Below are positions 40,052-51,014 of a DNA stretch of 64,000 bases, piece after piece. The notes beneath the pieces were generated by a model. The model had not been told where the DNA came from, did not search any database, and saw only the letters and a list, made by a program, of their open reading frames with translations. A program made the position numbers and the translations under genes. Each line of letters begins with the position of its first letter. Position 1 is the stretch's first letter. The stretch lies in contig NZ_JAAXCV010000032.1 in the NCBI RefSeq assembly GCF_012911895.1, positions 1 through 64,000 on the forward strand. Direction: 5' to 3'. This stretch comes from Bacillus sp. RO3 (GTDB lineage: Bacteria > Bacillota > Bacilli > Bacillales > Bacillaceae_B).

Positions 40052-41317
40052 TTAACGCTTCTTTGCCTCTTCTGTCAACACATTGAAAAACTCTTCATTT
40101 GTCTTTGATTGCTTCAGCTTGCGCATGAGTTTCTCCGCAAAATCCGGCTGGTCGGACATGGCTTTTCGAATCGCCCACAGCTTTTCAAGGTGATCCGGTT
40201 TAATCAGAAGCTCTTCTCGACGTGTGCCGGAGCGACGTATATCGATGGCCGGGAAGATCCGTCTCTCTGCAAGAGAACGGTCAAGATGAAGTTCAAGGTT
40301 ACCTGTTCCTTTGAACTCTTCATAAATGACATCATCCATGCGTGATCCTGTATCGACCAGGGCCGTTGCAAGAACCGTCAAGCTTCCGCCCTCTTCAATG
40401 TTACGGGCAGCTCCGAAGAATCGCTTCGGACGGTGGAATGCTGCCGGGTCGATACCTCCGGAAAGTGTTCGTCCACTCGGAGGGATGACCAGGTTATAGG
40501 CACGGGCTAAACGAGTGATACTATCCATCAGGATGATGACATCACGCTTATGCTCGACCAGACGCATGGCACGCTCCAGTACCAATTCTGCCACCTTGAT
40601 GTGGTTTTCCGGTACTTCATCAAACGTAGAGCTGACGACTTCCGCTTCTACAGAACGTTCGATATCGGTTACTTCCTCCGGGCGCTCATCAATAAGAAGG
40701 ATGATCAATTCCGCTTCCGGATGATTCGTCGTAATCGAGTTTGCGATCTCCTTGATGAGCATCGTTTTACCGGCTTTAGGAGGTGCCACGACTAAACCAC
40801 GTTGTCCGAAGCCGACTGGCGCGATGAGGTCCATGATGCGCGTAGAGATCTTATTCGGTGTTGTTTCAAGTGTCATTTGACGGTCAGGATAGAGAGGCGT
40901 AAGCCCTGGGAAGTGAACACGTTCTTTCGCCGATTCCGGCTCTTCTCCATTGACCATTTCCACATGCAGGAGTCCGAAGTAACGCTCGTTTTCCTTCGGA
41001 GGTCTCACTTTCCCCGATACTTTATCCCCGTTACGAAGGTCGAATCGACGGATCTGGGAGGCAGAGATGTAGATATCCTCAGAACTTGGGGAATAGTTGA
41101 TCGGTCTTAAGAAACCGAAGCCCTCAGACTGGATGATTTCAAGAACCCCTTCCATGAAGAAGAAGCCTTCCTGTTCCGCACGTACTTTCAGGATAGCGAA
41201 AATCAATTCTTTTTTTGTTAATTTACTATAATAAGAAACTTTGTATTGTTTGGCCAGCTCATAAAGCTCTTTAAGCTTCATATTTTCTAAGCTGGAGATT
41301 GTTAATTCTTCCATCAT
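40052..41317 (-). CDS. rho: Transcription termination factor Rho
   Basis: A hexameric RNA helicase that ends transcription. The 421-residue protein has an N-terminal helix bundle ([20 protein letters not shown]), an RNA-binding cold-shock fold, Walker [16 protein letters not shown], Walker [10 protein letters not shown] and the R-loop region. It starts at the first of two tandem ATG codons. The 323 bp upstream (41318-41640) hold only AT-rich sequence and a weak hairpin near the glpX end. Confidence 0.97.
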   Translation of the reverse strand: MMEELTISSLENMKLKELYELAKQYKVSYYSKLTKKELIFAILKVRAEQEGFFFMEGVLEIIQSEGFGFLRPINYSPSSEDIYISASQIRRFDLRNGDKVSGKVRPPKENERYFGLLHVEMVNGEEPESAKERVHFPGLTPLYPDRQMTLETTPNKISTRIMDLIAPVGFGQRGLVVAPPKAGKTMLIKEIANSITTNHPEAELIILLIDERPEEVTDIERSVEAEVVSSTFDEVPENHIKVAELVLERAMRLVEHKRDVIILMDSITRLARAYNLVIPPSGRTLSGGIDPAAFHRPKRFFGAARNIEEGGSLTVLATALVDTGSRMDDVIYEEFKGTGNLELHLDRSLAERRIFPAIDIRRSGTRREELLIKPDHLEKLWAIRKAMSDQPDFAEKLMRKLKQSKTNEEFFNVLTEEAKKR

Positions 41318-41640
41318 GACACCACGCTTTATTAATTTGTCCTACCTAAAAAGATAAAAAGAAGGATAGATTTTAGTAAAATGAAGAAATAAGTTGAAGC
41401 ATAAATCAATAGTAAAAATGCTGAAGATAAAAACCTTATCTATTGTAACCATACTTTTAATCAAGAATCAATGATTGGGTAAAAAAAGGAAGGTAATTTT
41501 GTCGATAGGCAGCATTTTTCACCTATGAAGAAAAAAGTGAGTGAAAAGAGTGGTCGGGCAGAAGCGGTCAGACACCCTGCCCATCCCGAATCTCTTAAAA
41601 AGAAGAGTTTGTTTCTCTCTCAGTGTTTTATATCTATTTA
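41318..41640. other. 323-bp rho-glpX gap
   Basis: AT-rich. A hairpin GGGCAG/CTGCCC near 41555-41585 lacks a T-run but may be the glpX terminator. Nothing else recognised. Confidence 0.4.
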
Positions 41641-42603
41641 TTATTTCATTACCAGGTTGGGCTTTTTCTGAAGACTGTGGCGTCCGTCAATGAAGCGGAC
41701 GGTTCCGGACTTCGCGCGCATAACGACAGAATGGGTCAAACCATGGGTCCCTTTAAGTTGAACCCCTCTTAATAGTTCACCGTCCGTCACACCTGTTGCA
41801 GCAAAGATCGCGTCATCACCGCATACAAGGTCTTCCATCCGGAGGACTTTGTCTACATTGAGGCCCATGCTGATACAGCGCTGGAGCTCGGCATCATTCT
41901 GTGGTAGCAGCTTCCCTTGAATCTCTCCACCGAGGCATTTCAGTGCAACAGCAGCAAGCACTCCCTCCGGAGCACCACCGGATCCGAATAAAATATCGAC
42001 ACCCGTATGATCGAATGCTGTGTTCATAGCCCCTGCCACGTCACCATCATTGATCAGTTTGATGCGGGCACCGGCTTCCCTCAGCTGCTGGATGATATGC
42101 TCATGACGGGGACGATTCAAGACTGTCGCCACTACGTCTTCGATATCCTTGTTCTTTGCTTTAGCAACAGCTTTTAAATTATCGATAACCGAAGCGTTAA
42201 TATCAATCTTCCCTACCGCTTCTGGTCCTACTGCGATTTTATCCATATACATATCCGGTGCATTCAACAGGTTGCCATGATCAGCCACTGCGAGTACTGC
42301 CAGTGCATTCCAGCCTCCGGAAGCAACAATGTTCGTTCCCTCCAACGGATCGACGGCCACATCTACGCGCGGACCATAGCCTGTCCCTAATTTCTCACCG
42401 ATATAAAGCATGGGAGCTTCATCCATTTCTCCTTCTCCGATGACAACGGTCCCCTTCATCGGGACAGTATCGAATACATCGCGCATGGCAGAGGTTGCTG
42501 CATCATCTGCTTCATCCTTCTTTCCGCGCCCCATCCAGCGAGCAGATGCAAGAGCAGCCCCCTCTGTTACTCGAACAAGCTCCATTGATAAACTTCTTTC
42601 CAT
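41641..42603 (-). CDS. glpX: Class II fructose-1,6-bisphosphatase GlpX
   Basis: A gluconeogenic phosphatase. The 320-residue protein has the lithium-sensitive-fold metal motifs [14 protein letters not shown] and [11 protein letters not shown], plus [13 protein letters not shown]. Between murAB and rho. The 303-bp gap to murAB (42604-42906) has no recognised element. Confidence 0.95.
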   Translation of the reverse strand: MERSLSMELVRVTEGAALASARWMGRGKKDEADDAATSAMRDVFDTVPMKGTVVIGEGEMDEAPMLYIGEKLGTGYGPRVDVAVDPLEGTNIVASGGWNALAVLAVADHGNLLNAPDMYMDKIAVGPEAVGKIDINASVIDNLKAVAKAKNKDIEDVVATVLNRPRHEHIIQQLREAGARIKLINDGDVAGAMNTAFDHTGVDILFGSGGAPEGVLAAVALKCLGGEIQGKLLPQNDAELQRCISMGLNVDKVLRMEDLVCGDDAIFAATGVTDGELLRGVQLKGTHGLTHSVVMRAKSGTVRFIDGRHSLQKKPNLVMK

Positions 42604-42906
42604 GTATATAGCCTCCCGTAATCCCTTTTGTTTTACAATATTCTTTAATTGTATAACATATTAACAGATTTATTGTAACACATTAAAGAGGGTGGAGAGA
42701 CTATTTTTCGAAAAAAGCAGGACACAATGGTTCATTTAAGCTAAAAATGACTGGTAACACTGTTAATATTTACAGAATGAAGTGGTTGATTCCCAATCAC
42801 AGGCAGGTGTTGATTCCACTCCATAGTGCTCACCATCCACAGGAGTCGGGCACCCTTCTGTTTCATCCTGACTTCAATTGAAAACAACCACCTGATTAGA
42901 ACGGAA
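42604..42906. other. 303-bp glpX-murAB gap, nothing clear
   Basis: No promoter, terminator or repeat stood out. A loose GTGGTTGATTCC / GTTGATTCCAC near-duplicate lies at about 42782-42819. Confidence 0.4.
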
Positions 42907-44190
42907 CTAAGACTTCAACTGCTCCAATTCTTCCGCTGACATCTTTTCACGCCAGATCGTAGCGCCGAGGCCTTCGAGCTTGGCTACGAGGTCGCTGTAT
43001 CCACGGTCGATATGCTCGAGTCCGGTTACTTCTGTGACACCTTCTGCCATTAAGCCTGCAATGACAAGGGCGGCTCCGGCACGGAGGTCGCTTGCCTTCA
43101 CTTTGGCACCCTGTAATTGAACAGGACCATTGACGATGGCGGAGCGGCCTTCCACTTTGATCGTGGCATTCATTCTTCTCAGTTCATCGATATGCTTGAA
43201 GCGGGCCGAATATATGGTGTCGGTTACGACTGCAGAGCCTTCCGCCCTGTTTAATAATGTGGTAAAAGGCTGCTGCAGATCAGTAGGAAAACCTGGGTAC
43301 ACCAATGTTTTCACATCAACGGATTTGAGCTTGTCCGCTCTCCCGATGAAGATCTGGTCGTCGTTCGTTTCTACAGGAACGCCCATTTCACGGAGCTTGG
43401 CAATGACTGATTCCATATGTAATGGGATAACGTTGTCAACAAGCACACCTTTACCGACTGCCGCTGCAAGGATCATGAACGTTCCAGCCTCGATACGGTC
43501 AGGGATGATGGTATGGCGGCAGCCGTGAAGCTCGTCCACCCCGTCGATACGGATGACATCGGTACCCGCTCCCTTGATTTTCGCACCCATATTGCTCAGC
43601 AAAGTGGCAACGTCAATGATCTCAGGCTCTTTTGCCGCATTTTCAATGATCGTTCTTCCCTTTGCCCGAACAGCTGCAAGCATGATGTTGATGGTTGCCC
43701 CGACACTGACGACATCAAGGTAGATGCGGGCACCCCTTAATTCTTCGGCACGTAAATAAATTGCACCCTGTTCATTCGTGACTTCTGCCCCGAGGGCCTC
43801 AAAGCCTTTAATATGCTGATCGATGGGACGTGGCCCCAAATGGCACCCGCCAGGTAATCCGATGACCGCTTTTTTGAAACGTCCGAGCATGGCCCCCATT
43901 AGATAATAGGAAGCACGAAGCTTTTTTACCTTTCCGCTCGGTAGTGGCATGGAGACCATCTGACTTGGATCAACTTTCATATCCCCATCTTCAAGGGTGA
44001 CGGTACCGCCGATTTCTTCCAGAAGGTCCTTCAGTGTACGGACATCAGAGATATCAGGCAGCCCTTCGATTGTAACCGGTGAATCGGCAAGGATCGTTGC
44101 CGGGATCAAGGCTACCGCACTGTTTTTGGCCCCACTGACTTTAATGGTTCCTTCAAGGGGATATCCCCCTGCAATTTTTAGCTTTTCCAT
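42907..44190 (-). CDS. murAB: UDP-N-acetylglucosamine 1-carboxyvinyltransferase MurAB (second MurA)
   Basis: A paralogue of MurAA catalysing the same step. The 427-residue protein has Lys22 in [13 protein letters not shown] and catalytic Cys116 in [15 protein letters not shown]. The neighbourhood (tal, fbaA, spo0F / glpX, rho) matches B. subtilis murAB (murZ). The two MurA genes are 26 kb apart. Confidence 0.95.
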   Translation of the reverse strand: MEKLKIAGGYPLEGTIKVSGAKNSAVALIPATILADSPVTIEGLPDISDVRTLKDLLEEIGGTVTLEDGDMKVDPSQMVSMPLPSGKVKKLRASYYLMGAMLGRFKKAVIGLPGGCHLGPRPIDQHIKGFEALGAEVTNEQGAIYLRAEELRGARIYLDVVSVGATINIMLAAVRAKGRTIIENAAKEPEIIDVATLLSNMGAKIKGAGTDVIRIDGVDELHGCRHTIIPDRIEAGTFMILAAAVGKGVLVDNVIPLHMESVIAKLREMGVPVETNDDQIFIGRADKLKSVDVKTLVYPGFPTDLQQPFTTLLNRAEGSAVVTDTIYSARFKHIDELRRMNATIKVEGRSAIVNGPVQLQGAKVKASDLRAGAALVIAGLMAEGVTEVTGLEHIDRGYSDLVAKLEGLGATIWREKMSAEELEQLKS

Positions 44191-44382
44191 ATTAATCTCC
44201 CTTCCACTGTTTATTGATCAGGAAGCCCCAATGGCTGTCAGGCTCCCCTCATCAACAAACAAAAAGGATTATTTTTCCAAATGCAGACGTTCTAAGAGGT
44301 ATTGTCTACTAGTGTATACATATTTCGGCAAAACATGTATAGGATAAACGAATTTTTTTCGTTTGGACCGATGGACCTAAAC

Positions 44383-45024
44383 TCAGCGATTGTTCCAATC
44401 GTTCAGGAATGCTTCAATCCCTTTATCCGTAAGAGGATGGTGGAACAATTGCTTTAATACTTTAAGAGGTACTGTCGCAATATGCGCCCCTCTTAAGGCA
44501 GCTTCGGTAATGTGCTGCGGGTGACGTGTCGACGCGGCAATGATCTCAGTTTCCAGACCATGGATCGCAAATATTTCGGCAATCTTGGAGACAAGCTCGA
44601 GACCGTCATGACCGATATCATCCAATCTTCCAAGGAATGGCGAAACATACGTCGCTCCCGCACGAGCCGCCAGCAGCGCCTGATTCGCACTGAAAATAAG
44701 CGTCACATTTGTCTTAATTCCTTCCTTAGCAAATGTAGATGTTGCCTTCAGTCCATCAGGGGTCATTGGGAGTTTAACCGTAATGTTCGGTGCGATTTTC
44801 GCCAGCTCACGGCCCTCTTTGATCATCCCTTCGGCGTCCGTCGCGATGACTTCAGCGCTTACAGAACCCGGGACTAAATCTGTGATTTCTTTTAATCGAT
44901 CTTCGAATGTAACATTCTTCTCTTTGGCTACAAGGGAAGGATTCGTTGTCACCCCTGAAACAATTCCCCATTCAAATGCTTCCTGAATTTCACTCATGTT
45001 TGCTGTATCTATGAAAAATTTCAT
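44383..45024 (-). CDS. tal: Transaldolase (TalC/YwjH type)
   Basis: It exchanges dihydroxyacetone units in the pentose phosphate pathway. The 213-residue short form has the Schiff-base Lys in NITVKLPMT and the motifs [10 protein letters not shown] and [10 protein letters not shown]. The start is ATG at 45024; the frame extends upstream without support. Next to fbaA, a fellow aldol enzyme. Confidence 0.95.
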   Translation of the reverse strand: MKFFIDTANMSEIQEAFEWGIVSGVTTNPSLVAKEKNVTFEDRLKEITDLVPGSVSAEVIATDAEGMIKEGRELAKIAPNITVKLPMTPDGLKATSTFAKEGIKTNVTLIFSANQALLAARAGATYVSPFLGRLDDIGHDGLELVSKIAEIFAIHGLETEIIAASTRHPQHITEAALRGAHIATVPLKVLKQLFHHPLTDKGIEAFLNDWNNR

Positions 45025-45075
45025 TTCTTCATCCCCATTTTCGACAAAATTTTCAATCATCTTTTAATGAACGGA

Positions 45076-45123
45076 AGGGACTGACCCAAAAAGGTATCAA
45101 CCCTCTCCTGGTGCCAGTCCCAT
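45076..45123 (-). terminator. Terminator-like hairpin after fbaA
   Basis: GGGACTG (45121-45115 on the minus strand) pairs with CAGTCCC (45084-45078), with more pairing inside. Weak T content. Confidence 0.5.
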
Positions 45124-45202
45124 CCTACTGCTTCATTCTATTACTACCACGTCCGGAAAGTCCATAATCTTTCAGAGGGTACTTTCCAAACATTACCTAA
45201 AA

Positions 45203-46060
45203 TTACGCTTGGTTAGAAGAACCGAATTCGCGCATTTTGCCAGCAACGGTCGCTTTGATCGCTTCACGGGCTGGACCCATGTATTTACGTGGATCATATA
45301 CTTCTGTGTCTGCTGCCAGTACTTCACGTACCGCTTTAGCAGAAGCAATTTGGTTTTCAGTGTTTACGTTGATTTTAGCTGTTCCGTAAGAAATCGCTTT
45401 TTGGATATCTTTTGTAGGGATTCCAGTTCCGCCGTGAAGCACTAATGGTACACCAGTAGCCGCTCCGATTTCTTCCATTTCCTTGAATCCAAGGTTTGGT
45501 TCACCTTTGTAAGGACCGTGAACAGAACCAAGTGCAGGTGCAAGTGTGTCGATACCAGTACGTTCCACTAGTTCTTGACACTCTTTAGGGTCTGCATAGA
45601 TTACGCCGTCAGCGATGACGTCATCTTCCTGTCCACCGACAGTTCCAAGTTCAGCTTCAACAGAAACACCTTTAGAGTGAGCATATTCTACCACTTTAGA
45701 AGTGATTTCAATGTTCTCTTCGAAAGGACCGTGAGAAGCATCGATCATGACAGATGTAAAACCTGCATCGATTGCTTCTTTACATTTGTCATAGCTTGAA
45801 CCGTGATCTAAGTGGATCGCAACAGGTACTGTGATGTTTAAGTCTTCCATAAGACCTTCAACCATTTTCACAACTGTTTTGAATCCGCTCATGTAACGGG
45901 CTGCACCTTCAGATACACCAAGGATGACAGGTGATTTTTCTTCTTCAGCCGCTTGCAGGATCGCTTGAGTAAACTCAAGGTTATTCAGGTTGAATTGACC
46001 TACTGCATAGCTGTTTTCTTTTGCTTTAATTAGCATGTCTTTCATTGAAACTAAAGGCAT
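45203..46060 (-). CDS. fbaA: Class II fructose-bisphosphate aldolase
   Basis: A zinc-dependent glycolytic and gluconeogenic aldolase. The 285-residue protein has the zinc motif [11 protein letters not shown], the second His in LVLHGGTGI and the Gly-rich [13 protein letters not shown]. Between tal and spo0F as in B. subtilis. The 180 bp upstream hold a small TA-rich palindrome (GGTGTTATATATAGCACC). Confidence 0.97.
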   Translation of the reverse strand: MPLVSMKDMLIKAKENSYAVGQFNLNNLEFTQAILQAAEEEKSPVILGVSEGAARYMSGFKTVVKMVEGLMEDLNITVPVAIHLDHGSSYDKCKEAIDAGFTSVMIDASHGPFEENIEITSKVVEYAHSKGVSVEAELGTVGGQEDDVIADGVIYADPKECQELVERTGIDTLAPALGSVHGPYKGEPNLGFKEMEEIGAATGVPLVLHGGTGIPTKDIQKAISYGTAKINVNTENQIASAKAVREVLAADTEVYDPRKYMGPAREAIKATVAGKMREFGSSNQA

Positions 46061-46240
46061 AGTTATTTCCTCCTTTTATTCAGTCAGTGAACCATTCTAG
46101 TAGAAATGGCGGTGTTATATATAGCACCACGTGACATTGTTTACAATTTCACTTGTATCATACCAAAACATAATTGATTTTACCAACTGAAGAGGCGAAT
46201 TGTTAAAAATACTACTATTTTCACTATTCAATCAATATGG

Positions 46241-46603
46241 TCAAGAAGGAATATACTGCTTCACTGCCTGCCTGATGTCATCAATATCAAACGGTTTTGC
46301 AAAATGAGTAAGGGCACCGAGATCCTTTGCTTCCTGAATCATGTCCAGCTCACCGTACGCTGTCATGATGATGACCCGGATATGTGCATCCTTCTGTTTC
46401 ATTCTCTTTAAAATTTCGATACCATCCATTCCAGGTATCTTCATATCAAGCAACACCAAATCCGGTGAATGCTGATCTACGATTTCAAGGGCCTGGATTC
46501 CGTTCGCCGCCTGAAATGTCTGGTAGCCTTCTTTTTGTAACACTTCATTTAATAGAATTCTAATACCAAATTGATCGTCTACAATCAGAATCTTCTCTTT
46601 CAT
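46241..46603 (-). CDS. spo0F: Phosphorelay response regulator Spo0F
   Basis: It passes phosphate from Kin kinases to Spo0B in the sporulation phosphorelay. The 120-residue single-domain receiver has Asp8/Asp9 in ILIVDDQ, the phosphoacceptor Asp53 in [13 protein letters not shown], Thr in MTAYGE and Lys in HFAKPFD. Very close to the B. subtilis protein. The ATG at 46603 follows AAGGGA; the upstream reading of 19 codons is spurious. A SigH promoter lies upstream. Confidence 0.97.
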   Translation of the reverse strand: MKEKILIVDDQFGIRILLNEVLQKEGYQTFQAANGIQALEIVDQHSPDLVLLDMKIPGMDGIEILKRMKQKDAHIRVIIMTAYGELDMIQEAKDLGALTHFAKPFDIDDIRQAVKQYIPS

Positions 46604-46682
46604 CCATCCCAATCCCTTCGTATATAAGTAAATTATGTATTTCTGTGAAACCAAACCCAACTATAATTGTATATTTATTACT

Positions 46683-46711
46683 AATTCTCTTTTTCCTGTA
46701 AAAAATCCTGC
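46683..46711 (-). promoter_or_regulatory. SigH promoter of spo0F
   Basis: GCAGGATTT (46711-46703), 12 bp, AGAGAATT (46690-46683) fits the SigH consensus RNAGGAWWW and RNNGAAT. spo0F is SigH-dependent in B. subtilis. Confidence 0.8.
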
Positions 46712-46724
46712 CTTCAAAGAGATT

Positions 46725-46753
46725 TTACTTACGGCCTTTTCCCCCTTTATAAT
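46725..46753 (+). promoter_or_regulatory. Possible SigA promoter of ywjG
   Basis: TATAAT at 46748-46753 with a weak TTACTT 17 bp upstream (46725-46730). Confidence 0.4.
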
Positions 46754-46771
46754 AAGCGTTATGATGACAAA

Positions 46772-46778
46772 TGTCGAA
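46772..46778 (+). promoter_or_regulatory. Spo0A box (TGTCGAA) between spo0F and ywjG
   Basis: An exact 0A-box core lies about 60 bp upstream of the spo0F SigH -35 and just downstream of the presumed ywjG start point. spo0F is a known Spo0A-P target in B. subtilis. One seven-base match alone is weak evidence, but the place is right. Confidence 0.5.
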
Positions 46779-46805
46779 GCTTATTATAATAAGGAGAGTC
46801 ATTCT

Positions 46806-47330
46806 ATGATAAAAATGTTTACAACTCAGCTAACGGGCCTGTTCAAGCGTATATATGACAAGCAGGAATTTCAAATCGAAGACGGTGCCCGCCTGCTGGC
46901 GCAGGCCGCCATCGGTGAAGGGAATATCTACATCAAAGGATTTGGTGAAATGGAGGCGGTCACTGCAGAAGCCCTGTCCGGTGCCGAACCTCTCCCTTCT
47001 GCCAAGCGTTATGATCCTTCCGTTGAATTGACTGAGGCTGATCGTGTGTTGCTCGTCACTCGATTTTCAACGGATGAAGAGGCTGTTTTACTTGGCAGGA
47101 AATTGTCGGATGAAGGAGTTCCCTTCGTAGCCGTGTCAGGCTTAGTCGAGGGAGAAGCCAACCTGGCTGACACAGCCGACATTCACCTGGATACGAAACT
47201 GATCAAAGGCATGCTTCCCGGCGAAGAGATCGGTGAGCGGGTAAGCTTCCCTTCCAGCATGGCCGCCCTTTATCTTTATTTTGTCCTGGGGTTTGGCATC
47301 CGTGAGATGCTTGAGGAGTATGAAGAGTAG
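46806..47330 (+). CDS. ywjG: YwjG-like protein (DUF2529, SIS-like fold)
   Basis: The 174-residue protein matches DUF2529: an N-terminal helix (MFTTQLTGLFKRIYDKQEF), GNIYIKGFGEMEAV, and VLLVTRFSTDEEAVLLGRKL resembling a sugar-isomerase (SIS) half. AAGGAG lies 9 nt before ATG 46806; upstream codons are spurious. Divergent from spo0F as in B. subtilis. Function unknown. Confidence 0.88.
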   Translation: MIKMFTTQLTGLFKRIYDKQEFQIEDGARLLAQAAIGEGNIYIKGFGEMEAVTAEALSGAEPLPSAKRYDPSVELTEADRVLLVTRFSTDEEAVLLGRKLSDEGVPFVAVSGLVEGEANLADTADIHLDTKLIKGMLPGEEIGERVSFPSSMAALYLYFVLGFGIREMLEEYEE

Positions 47331-47339
47331 GTTGAAATG

Positions 47340-47371
47340 GACCTGTCCCGGATCGGGATGGGTTTTTTTTG
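47340..47371 (+). terminator. Terminator of ywjG
   Basis: CCTGTCCCG pairs with CGGGATGGG (two G-U pairs) around a 3-nt loop, followed by eight T. Confidence 0.8.
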
Positions 47372-47418
47372 ATGAAGGAGCGGCTTCCCAAAAGGAGGCA
47401 CCCCGAAAGGCGCCTCAC

Positions 47419-48414
47419 TCAAGAGCCGCGCACCTTCCTGGCATGTATATAGGTCACTGCCAGTGCCAGCACCAGTACGCTTCCTTTAATGATTTCAAAT
47501 GCATAGTATGGTAGATTCATCATCGTCAACCCGTTCAACAGGACTCCGATCAGTGCCGCCCCGAAGAAGGTCCCGAGAATATTGGGCTTCCCTGCGCCCA
47601 AAACGGAGAAGCCGACAAACACCGCAGCCACAGCTTCCATCAGGAGAGGGGCTCCGGCATCCATCTGCCCTGATCCCACACGGGCCGTGAACAGGATCCC
47701 TCCGATCGATGCGAATACCCCCGATAGAACGTAGGCGATTAATTTCACCCGCTTTACCCTTACCCCCGATAAGCGGGATGCCTCCTCGTTCCCACCAGTC
47801 ATATAGAGAATCCGTCCCCATGTTGTGAAATGCATGATGACATAAACAAGGGAAACCAATACGAGCATGATCCAGACGGGAACCGGCAGTCCCAGCCATT
47901 TGCCCTGACCGATCCAGAGGAAAGCCTCGGAGAATTCTCCCGGAGCCGTCCCGCCTGTTGTCATGGGCATATGATTGTAGATCGAGTATCCTTCTGTATA
48001 CGTTCGATGTACGCCAGAAATGATATACATGGCTCCTAGAGTAGCCAGTAAATCCGGGATGCCGAACTTAACGATCAATAACGAATTGAACAGCCCCACT
48101 CCCGCTCCCACCAGTATGGGAATGAGAAGGACGATCCACATGGGAGCTTCATACCAGACCATCAGTGAAGCCGTCACCACCGTAGAAAGAGAAACTGTCG
48201 ATCCCACTGACAAGTCGAAGCCGTCGACAACGAGAGTGAAGGTGACCCCGAGGGCCACCACCGTCACGATGGAAATCGAGCGCAGAATGTCTGATAAATT
48301 TCCATATGTAAAGAAGTATGGATTATATAAACTGAAGAAGATAAGAATCACGGCCATCAAACATATGGCCCCGTATTTAAACAGTAAGTCGAGCGTCTTG
48401 CCTTTCATATTCAT
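47419..48414 (-). CDS. ABC transporter permease, ribose (RbsC) family
   Basis: The 331-residue membrane protein has about eight to ten helices and the RbsC-family motifs TLVVDGFDLSVGS, FGIPDLLATLGAMYIISG and the EAA-like TGGNEEASRLSGVRVKRVK. It overlaps the ATPase gene by about 38 nt from an ATG at 48414 (or 48408) behind GGGGGG. With the two genes upstream it forms a complete importer. The substrate is not shown by sequence; the SAM riboswitch upstream suggests a methionine-cycle sugar such as methylthioribose (inference). Confidence 0.9.
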   Translation of the reverse strand: MNMKGKTLDLLFKYGAICLMAVILIFFSLYNPYFFTYGNLSDILRSISIVTVVALGVTFTLVVDGFDLSVGSTVSLSTVVTASLMVWYEAPMWIVLLIPILVGAGVGLFNSLLIVKFGIPDLLATLGAMYIISGVHRTYTEGYSIYNHMPMTTGGTAPGEFSEAFLWIGQGKWLGLPVPVWIMLVLVSLVYVIMHFTTWGRILYMTGGNEEASRLSGVRVKRVKLIAYVLSGVFASIGGILFTARVGSGQMDAGAPLLMEAVAAVFVGFSVLGAGKPNILGTFFGAALIGVLLNGLTMMNLPYYAFEIIKGSVLVLALAVTYIHARKVRGS

Positions 48415-49912
48415 AAGTCCCCCCTGAAGCATAAAACAGTATGAGTTCTTGAGTCGCTTCTTCATTTTTCAGTTCTTTGACGATCCGCCCATCATACATG
48501 ACGAGGATCCGGTCCGATATGGCCAGGATTTCCTGTATCTCACAGGAAAAATAAAGGACACCTTTCTCCTTTTCGGCAAGGGATTGAATCAGGGAGAAGA
48601 TTTCCTTCTTTGCCCCCACGTCCACACCCTTCGTCGGTTCATCGAATAAGTACACCATCGATTCCTCTGACAGCCATTTTCCTATTGCCACCTTTTGCTG
48701 ATTCCCTCCGCTTAAAAAGTCGGCCCGGATTCCTTCATGGGCGGCTTTAATCGAGAGGGAAACGATTTTCTCACGAGCCATCTCACGCTCTTTGCGCCGG
48801 TTGATCCACAGTCTGTCAGATACGTTTCTTAAAGAAGGAAAACTCAGGTTTTGCTGGACAGACTCATGGATGAACAGGCCTTCTTTCCGTCTTTCTTCGG
48901 GAACGAGGGCCAACCCGTTCCGAACTGCGTCACGGGGAGAATGAATCTCAAGCTTCCTCCCATTGAGGAAATGATCACCCTTTTCTACAGGAGAAGCTCC
49001 GAATAAGGCTTTGGCCAGCTCCGTCTTCCCCGCTCCTACAAGACCAACCACCCCGACGACTTCCCCTTTTTTTACGGACAGATGAATATCCTTTACTTTT
49101 TTTCCGTCGCCAAGATCCTTCACCTCGTAAAGCGTTTCCCCGACCTGTCGTGACCTTCTCTCGAATTCTTCTTTATATGTACTTCCAAGCATGGATTCAA
49201 TAATGTCATGAGGGGTCGTTTGAGCGGTGTCAAACGTCCCTACCCTCTCTCCGTCCTTCATAACCGTGATCCGGTCGGAAAGCCGAAACACTTCCGGCAG
49301 CCTGTGAGAGATGAAAATGATCCCCACTCCCTCTTTCTTCAACTCATCAATGACCCGAAAGAGCTTTTCCGTCTCTAAAGAGCTTAAAGGCGCCGTCGGT
49401 TCATCTAAAATCAGTACTTTCCCATGTTGGATGAGACTTCTTGCAATGAGCACCAGCTGCTTTTCCGCGAGTGTTAAGGAAGACGCGGGAACATGCAGGG
49501 GGATCGTTTCTGCCTCTATCCGTTTAAGGGCCTCCATTGCTTCATGGTGCACCGATTTTTTCGTAATGAAAAAGGATCGTTTTTGAGAAAATCGATCAAG
49601 GATGATATTTTCCGCAACGGAAAGTTCAGGGACAATGGCCGTATCCACTTCCTGGTACACGCAGTGAATGCCATGTTCCTTCGCTTCTTTGGGAGATTGA
49701 TAGTCTCTCTTTTCAGACTGAAGGACGATGTCTCCCGTGTCCTGCACAAAAGCTCCTGACAAAATCTTCATCAAGGTGCTTTTCCCTGCACCGTTCGCAC
49801 CGAGAAGGGCGTGTACCTCCCCCTCTTTCACATCGAAGCTCGCATTCTTCAAGGCTTTCACTCCAGAAAAACGTTTATTGATGCCCCTCATTTCTAACAG
49901 CTGAGATTCCAT
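48377..49912 (-). CDS. ABC transporter ATPase, ribose/xylose (RbsA) family, two ABC domains
   Basis: The 511-residue protein carries two nucleotide-binding domains, as in RbsA. The N-terminal one has Walker A GANGAGKST and Walker B VLILDEPTAPL. The C-terminal one has the Walker A variant GLVGAGKTELAKAL, LSGGNQQKVAIGKWL and VYLFDEPTKGVDVGAK. The ATG at 49912 lies 9 nt after AGGAG. It begins 16 bp after the binding-protein stop. Confidence 0.92.
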   Translation of the reverse strand: MESQLLEMRGINKRFSGVKALKNASFDVKEGEVHALLGANGAGKSTLMKILSGAFVQDTGDIVLQSEKRDYQSPKEAKEHGIHCVYQEVDTAIVPELSVAENIILDRFSQKRSFFITKKSVHHEAMEALKRIEAETIPLHVPASSLTLAEKQLVLIARSLIQHGKVLILDEPTAPLSSLETEKLFRVIDELKKEGVGIIFISHRLPEVFRLSDRITVMKDGERVGTFDTAQTTPHDIIESMLGSTYKEEFERRSRQVGETLYEVKDLGDGKKVKDIHLSVKKGEVVGVVGLVGAGKTELAKALFGASPVEKGDHFLNGRKLEIHSPRDAVRNGLALVPEERRKEGLFIHESVQQNLSFPSLRNVSDRLWINRRKEREMAREKIVSLSIKAAHEGIRADFLSGGNQQKVAIGKWLSEESMVYLFDEPTKGVDVGAKKEIFSLIQSLAEKEKGVLYFSCEIQEILAISDRILVMYDGRIVKELKNEEATQELILFYASGGTYEYERQDARLTV

Positions 49913-49928
49913 CTCTCCCAACTCCTTT

Positions 49929-51014
49929 CTACTCTTTCAATGATGCCTCAAGCTTTTTCAATTCATCTGTATATCCCTGTTCACTTGCCCCCCAGCCATC
50001 TACATGCTCGTGTAACTGATCTGTCGTGATCGTTTCAGCCGGCAATGCATCCTTCTCTATAAACACTGGATTGAGTTTCACTTTCTCCGGTGTTGCTTCG
50101 CCGTTCAGATTTTGATATAAGAAACGCACCTGCACCCGGCCGATATCCTTCGGGTCCACTGCTGCCGACGCTACCCACGGGCTCCCCTCTTTTTGGATGA
50201 TCTGCAGGTCCTCATCACTCATATCGATTCCATATACTTTGATTTCATCCCTTCCTGCCGCTTCAATGGCACGGACGGCACCTTTTGCAAATTCATCCCA
50301 GGCCGCCCATACCGCATCGATGTCCCCTTTATTCGGGTACTGCTTCAAGATCGCTTCCATCTGTGCCTGTGTATCCAAGGCGGTATTCTGGGTAGCCGCT
50401 CCAAAGGCCGCCACCTCTTTAATACCGGGATTCCCTTCTAAAAATTCCTTATATGCCACCTGACGTCTTTCCATGGGCGCGAAGCCTGCAACCCAAATCT
50501 TCACGATCTCCCCTTCACCGCCGAGCTCTTCCGAAAGCCTGGTCAAGGTTTGCTCCGCCATTTCCCGGTCTCCTTGTTCAAGGACGGTCACTCCTTCTGA
50601 TGCAACATCCGCATCAAAAACGACTACGGGAATATTTTGTTCCTTTGCTTTTTCCACCCCTGATTGCAGGGCTTCTTTCGTTCCATGATCAATGAGGATC
50701 CCATCAAATTTCTGATTGATGGCTGCATCCAGATTCGAAGACATCTTCGCGAGATCCCCCTCTGACGTAAAAACCTGCACCTTGCCTCCGAATTTCTCTA
50801 CCTGTTCCTTTACCCCTCTTATGTACTGAGCCGAAAATGTTCCTAAATTGATCTGCATGATGAGTGCTATTCTCTTATTCGAAAGGGGATGGTCGGAGAC
50901 TGTTTCCTTCTGCTTTCCTGTTTCTGCCCCTGCCTCCTGGGATACCTTTGGCTGACAGGCCGCCAAACTGAAAATGAGTGTTAATAAAACGAGTAATATT
51001 CCTGCTTTTTTCAT
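49929..51014 (-). CDS. Sugar-family ABC transporter substrate-binding lipoprotein
   Basis: The 361-residue lipoprotein has its lipobox (FSLAAC) Cys at residue 20, then a type 1 periplasmic-binding fold (RIALIMQINLGTFSAQYIRGVKEQ, GILIDHGTKEALQSGVEKAKEQ given in part, IDAVWAAWDEFAKGAVRAIEAAG). AAGGAGAAGG precedes the ATG. First gene of the three-gene importer. About 340 bp upstream ends a SAM-I riboswitch terminator, so this operon is the obvious target. No kinase or regulator gene accompanies it. Confidence 0.9.
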   Translation of the reverse strand: MKKAGILLVLLTLIFSLAACQPKVSQEAGAETGKQKETVSDHPLSNKRIALIMQINLGTFSAQYIRGVKEQVEKFGGKVQVFTSEGDLAKMSSNLDAAINQKFDGILIDHGTKEALQSGVEKAKEQNIPVVVFDADVASEGVTVLEQGDREMAEQTLTRLSEELGGEGEIVKIWVAGFAPMERRQVAYKEFLEGNPGIKEVAAFGAATQNTALDTQAQMEAILKQYPNKGDIDAVWAAWDEFAKGAVRAIEAAGRDEIKVYGIDMSDEDLQIIQKEGSPWVASAAVDPKDIGRVQVRFLYQNLNGEATPEKVKLNPVFIEKDALPAETITTDQLHEHVDGWGASEQGYTDELKKLEASLKE

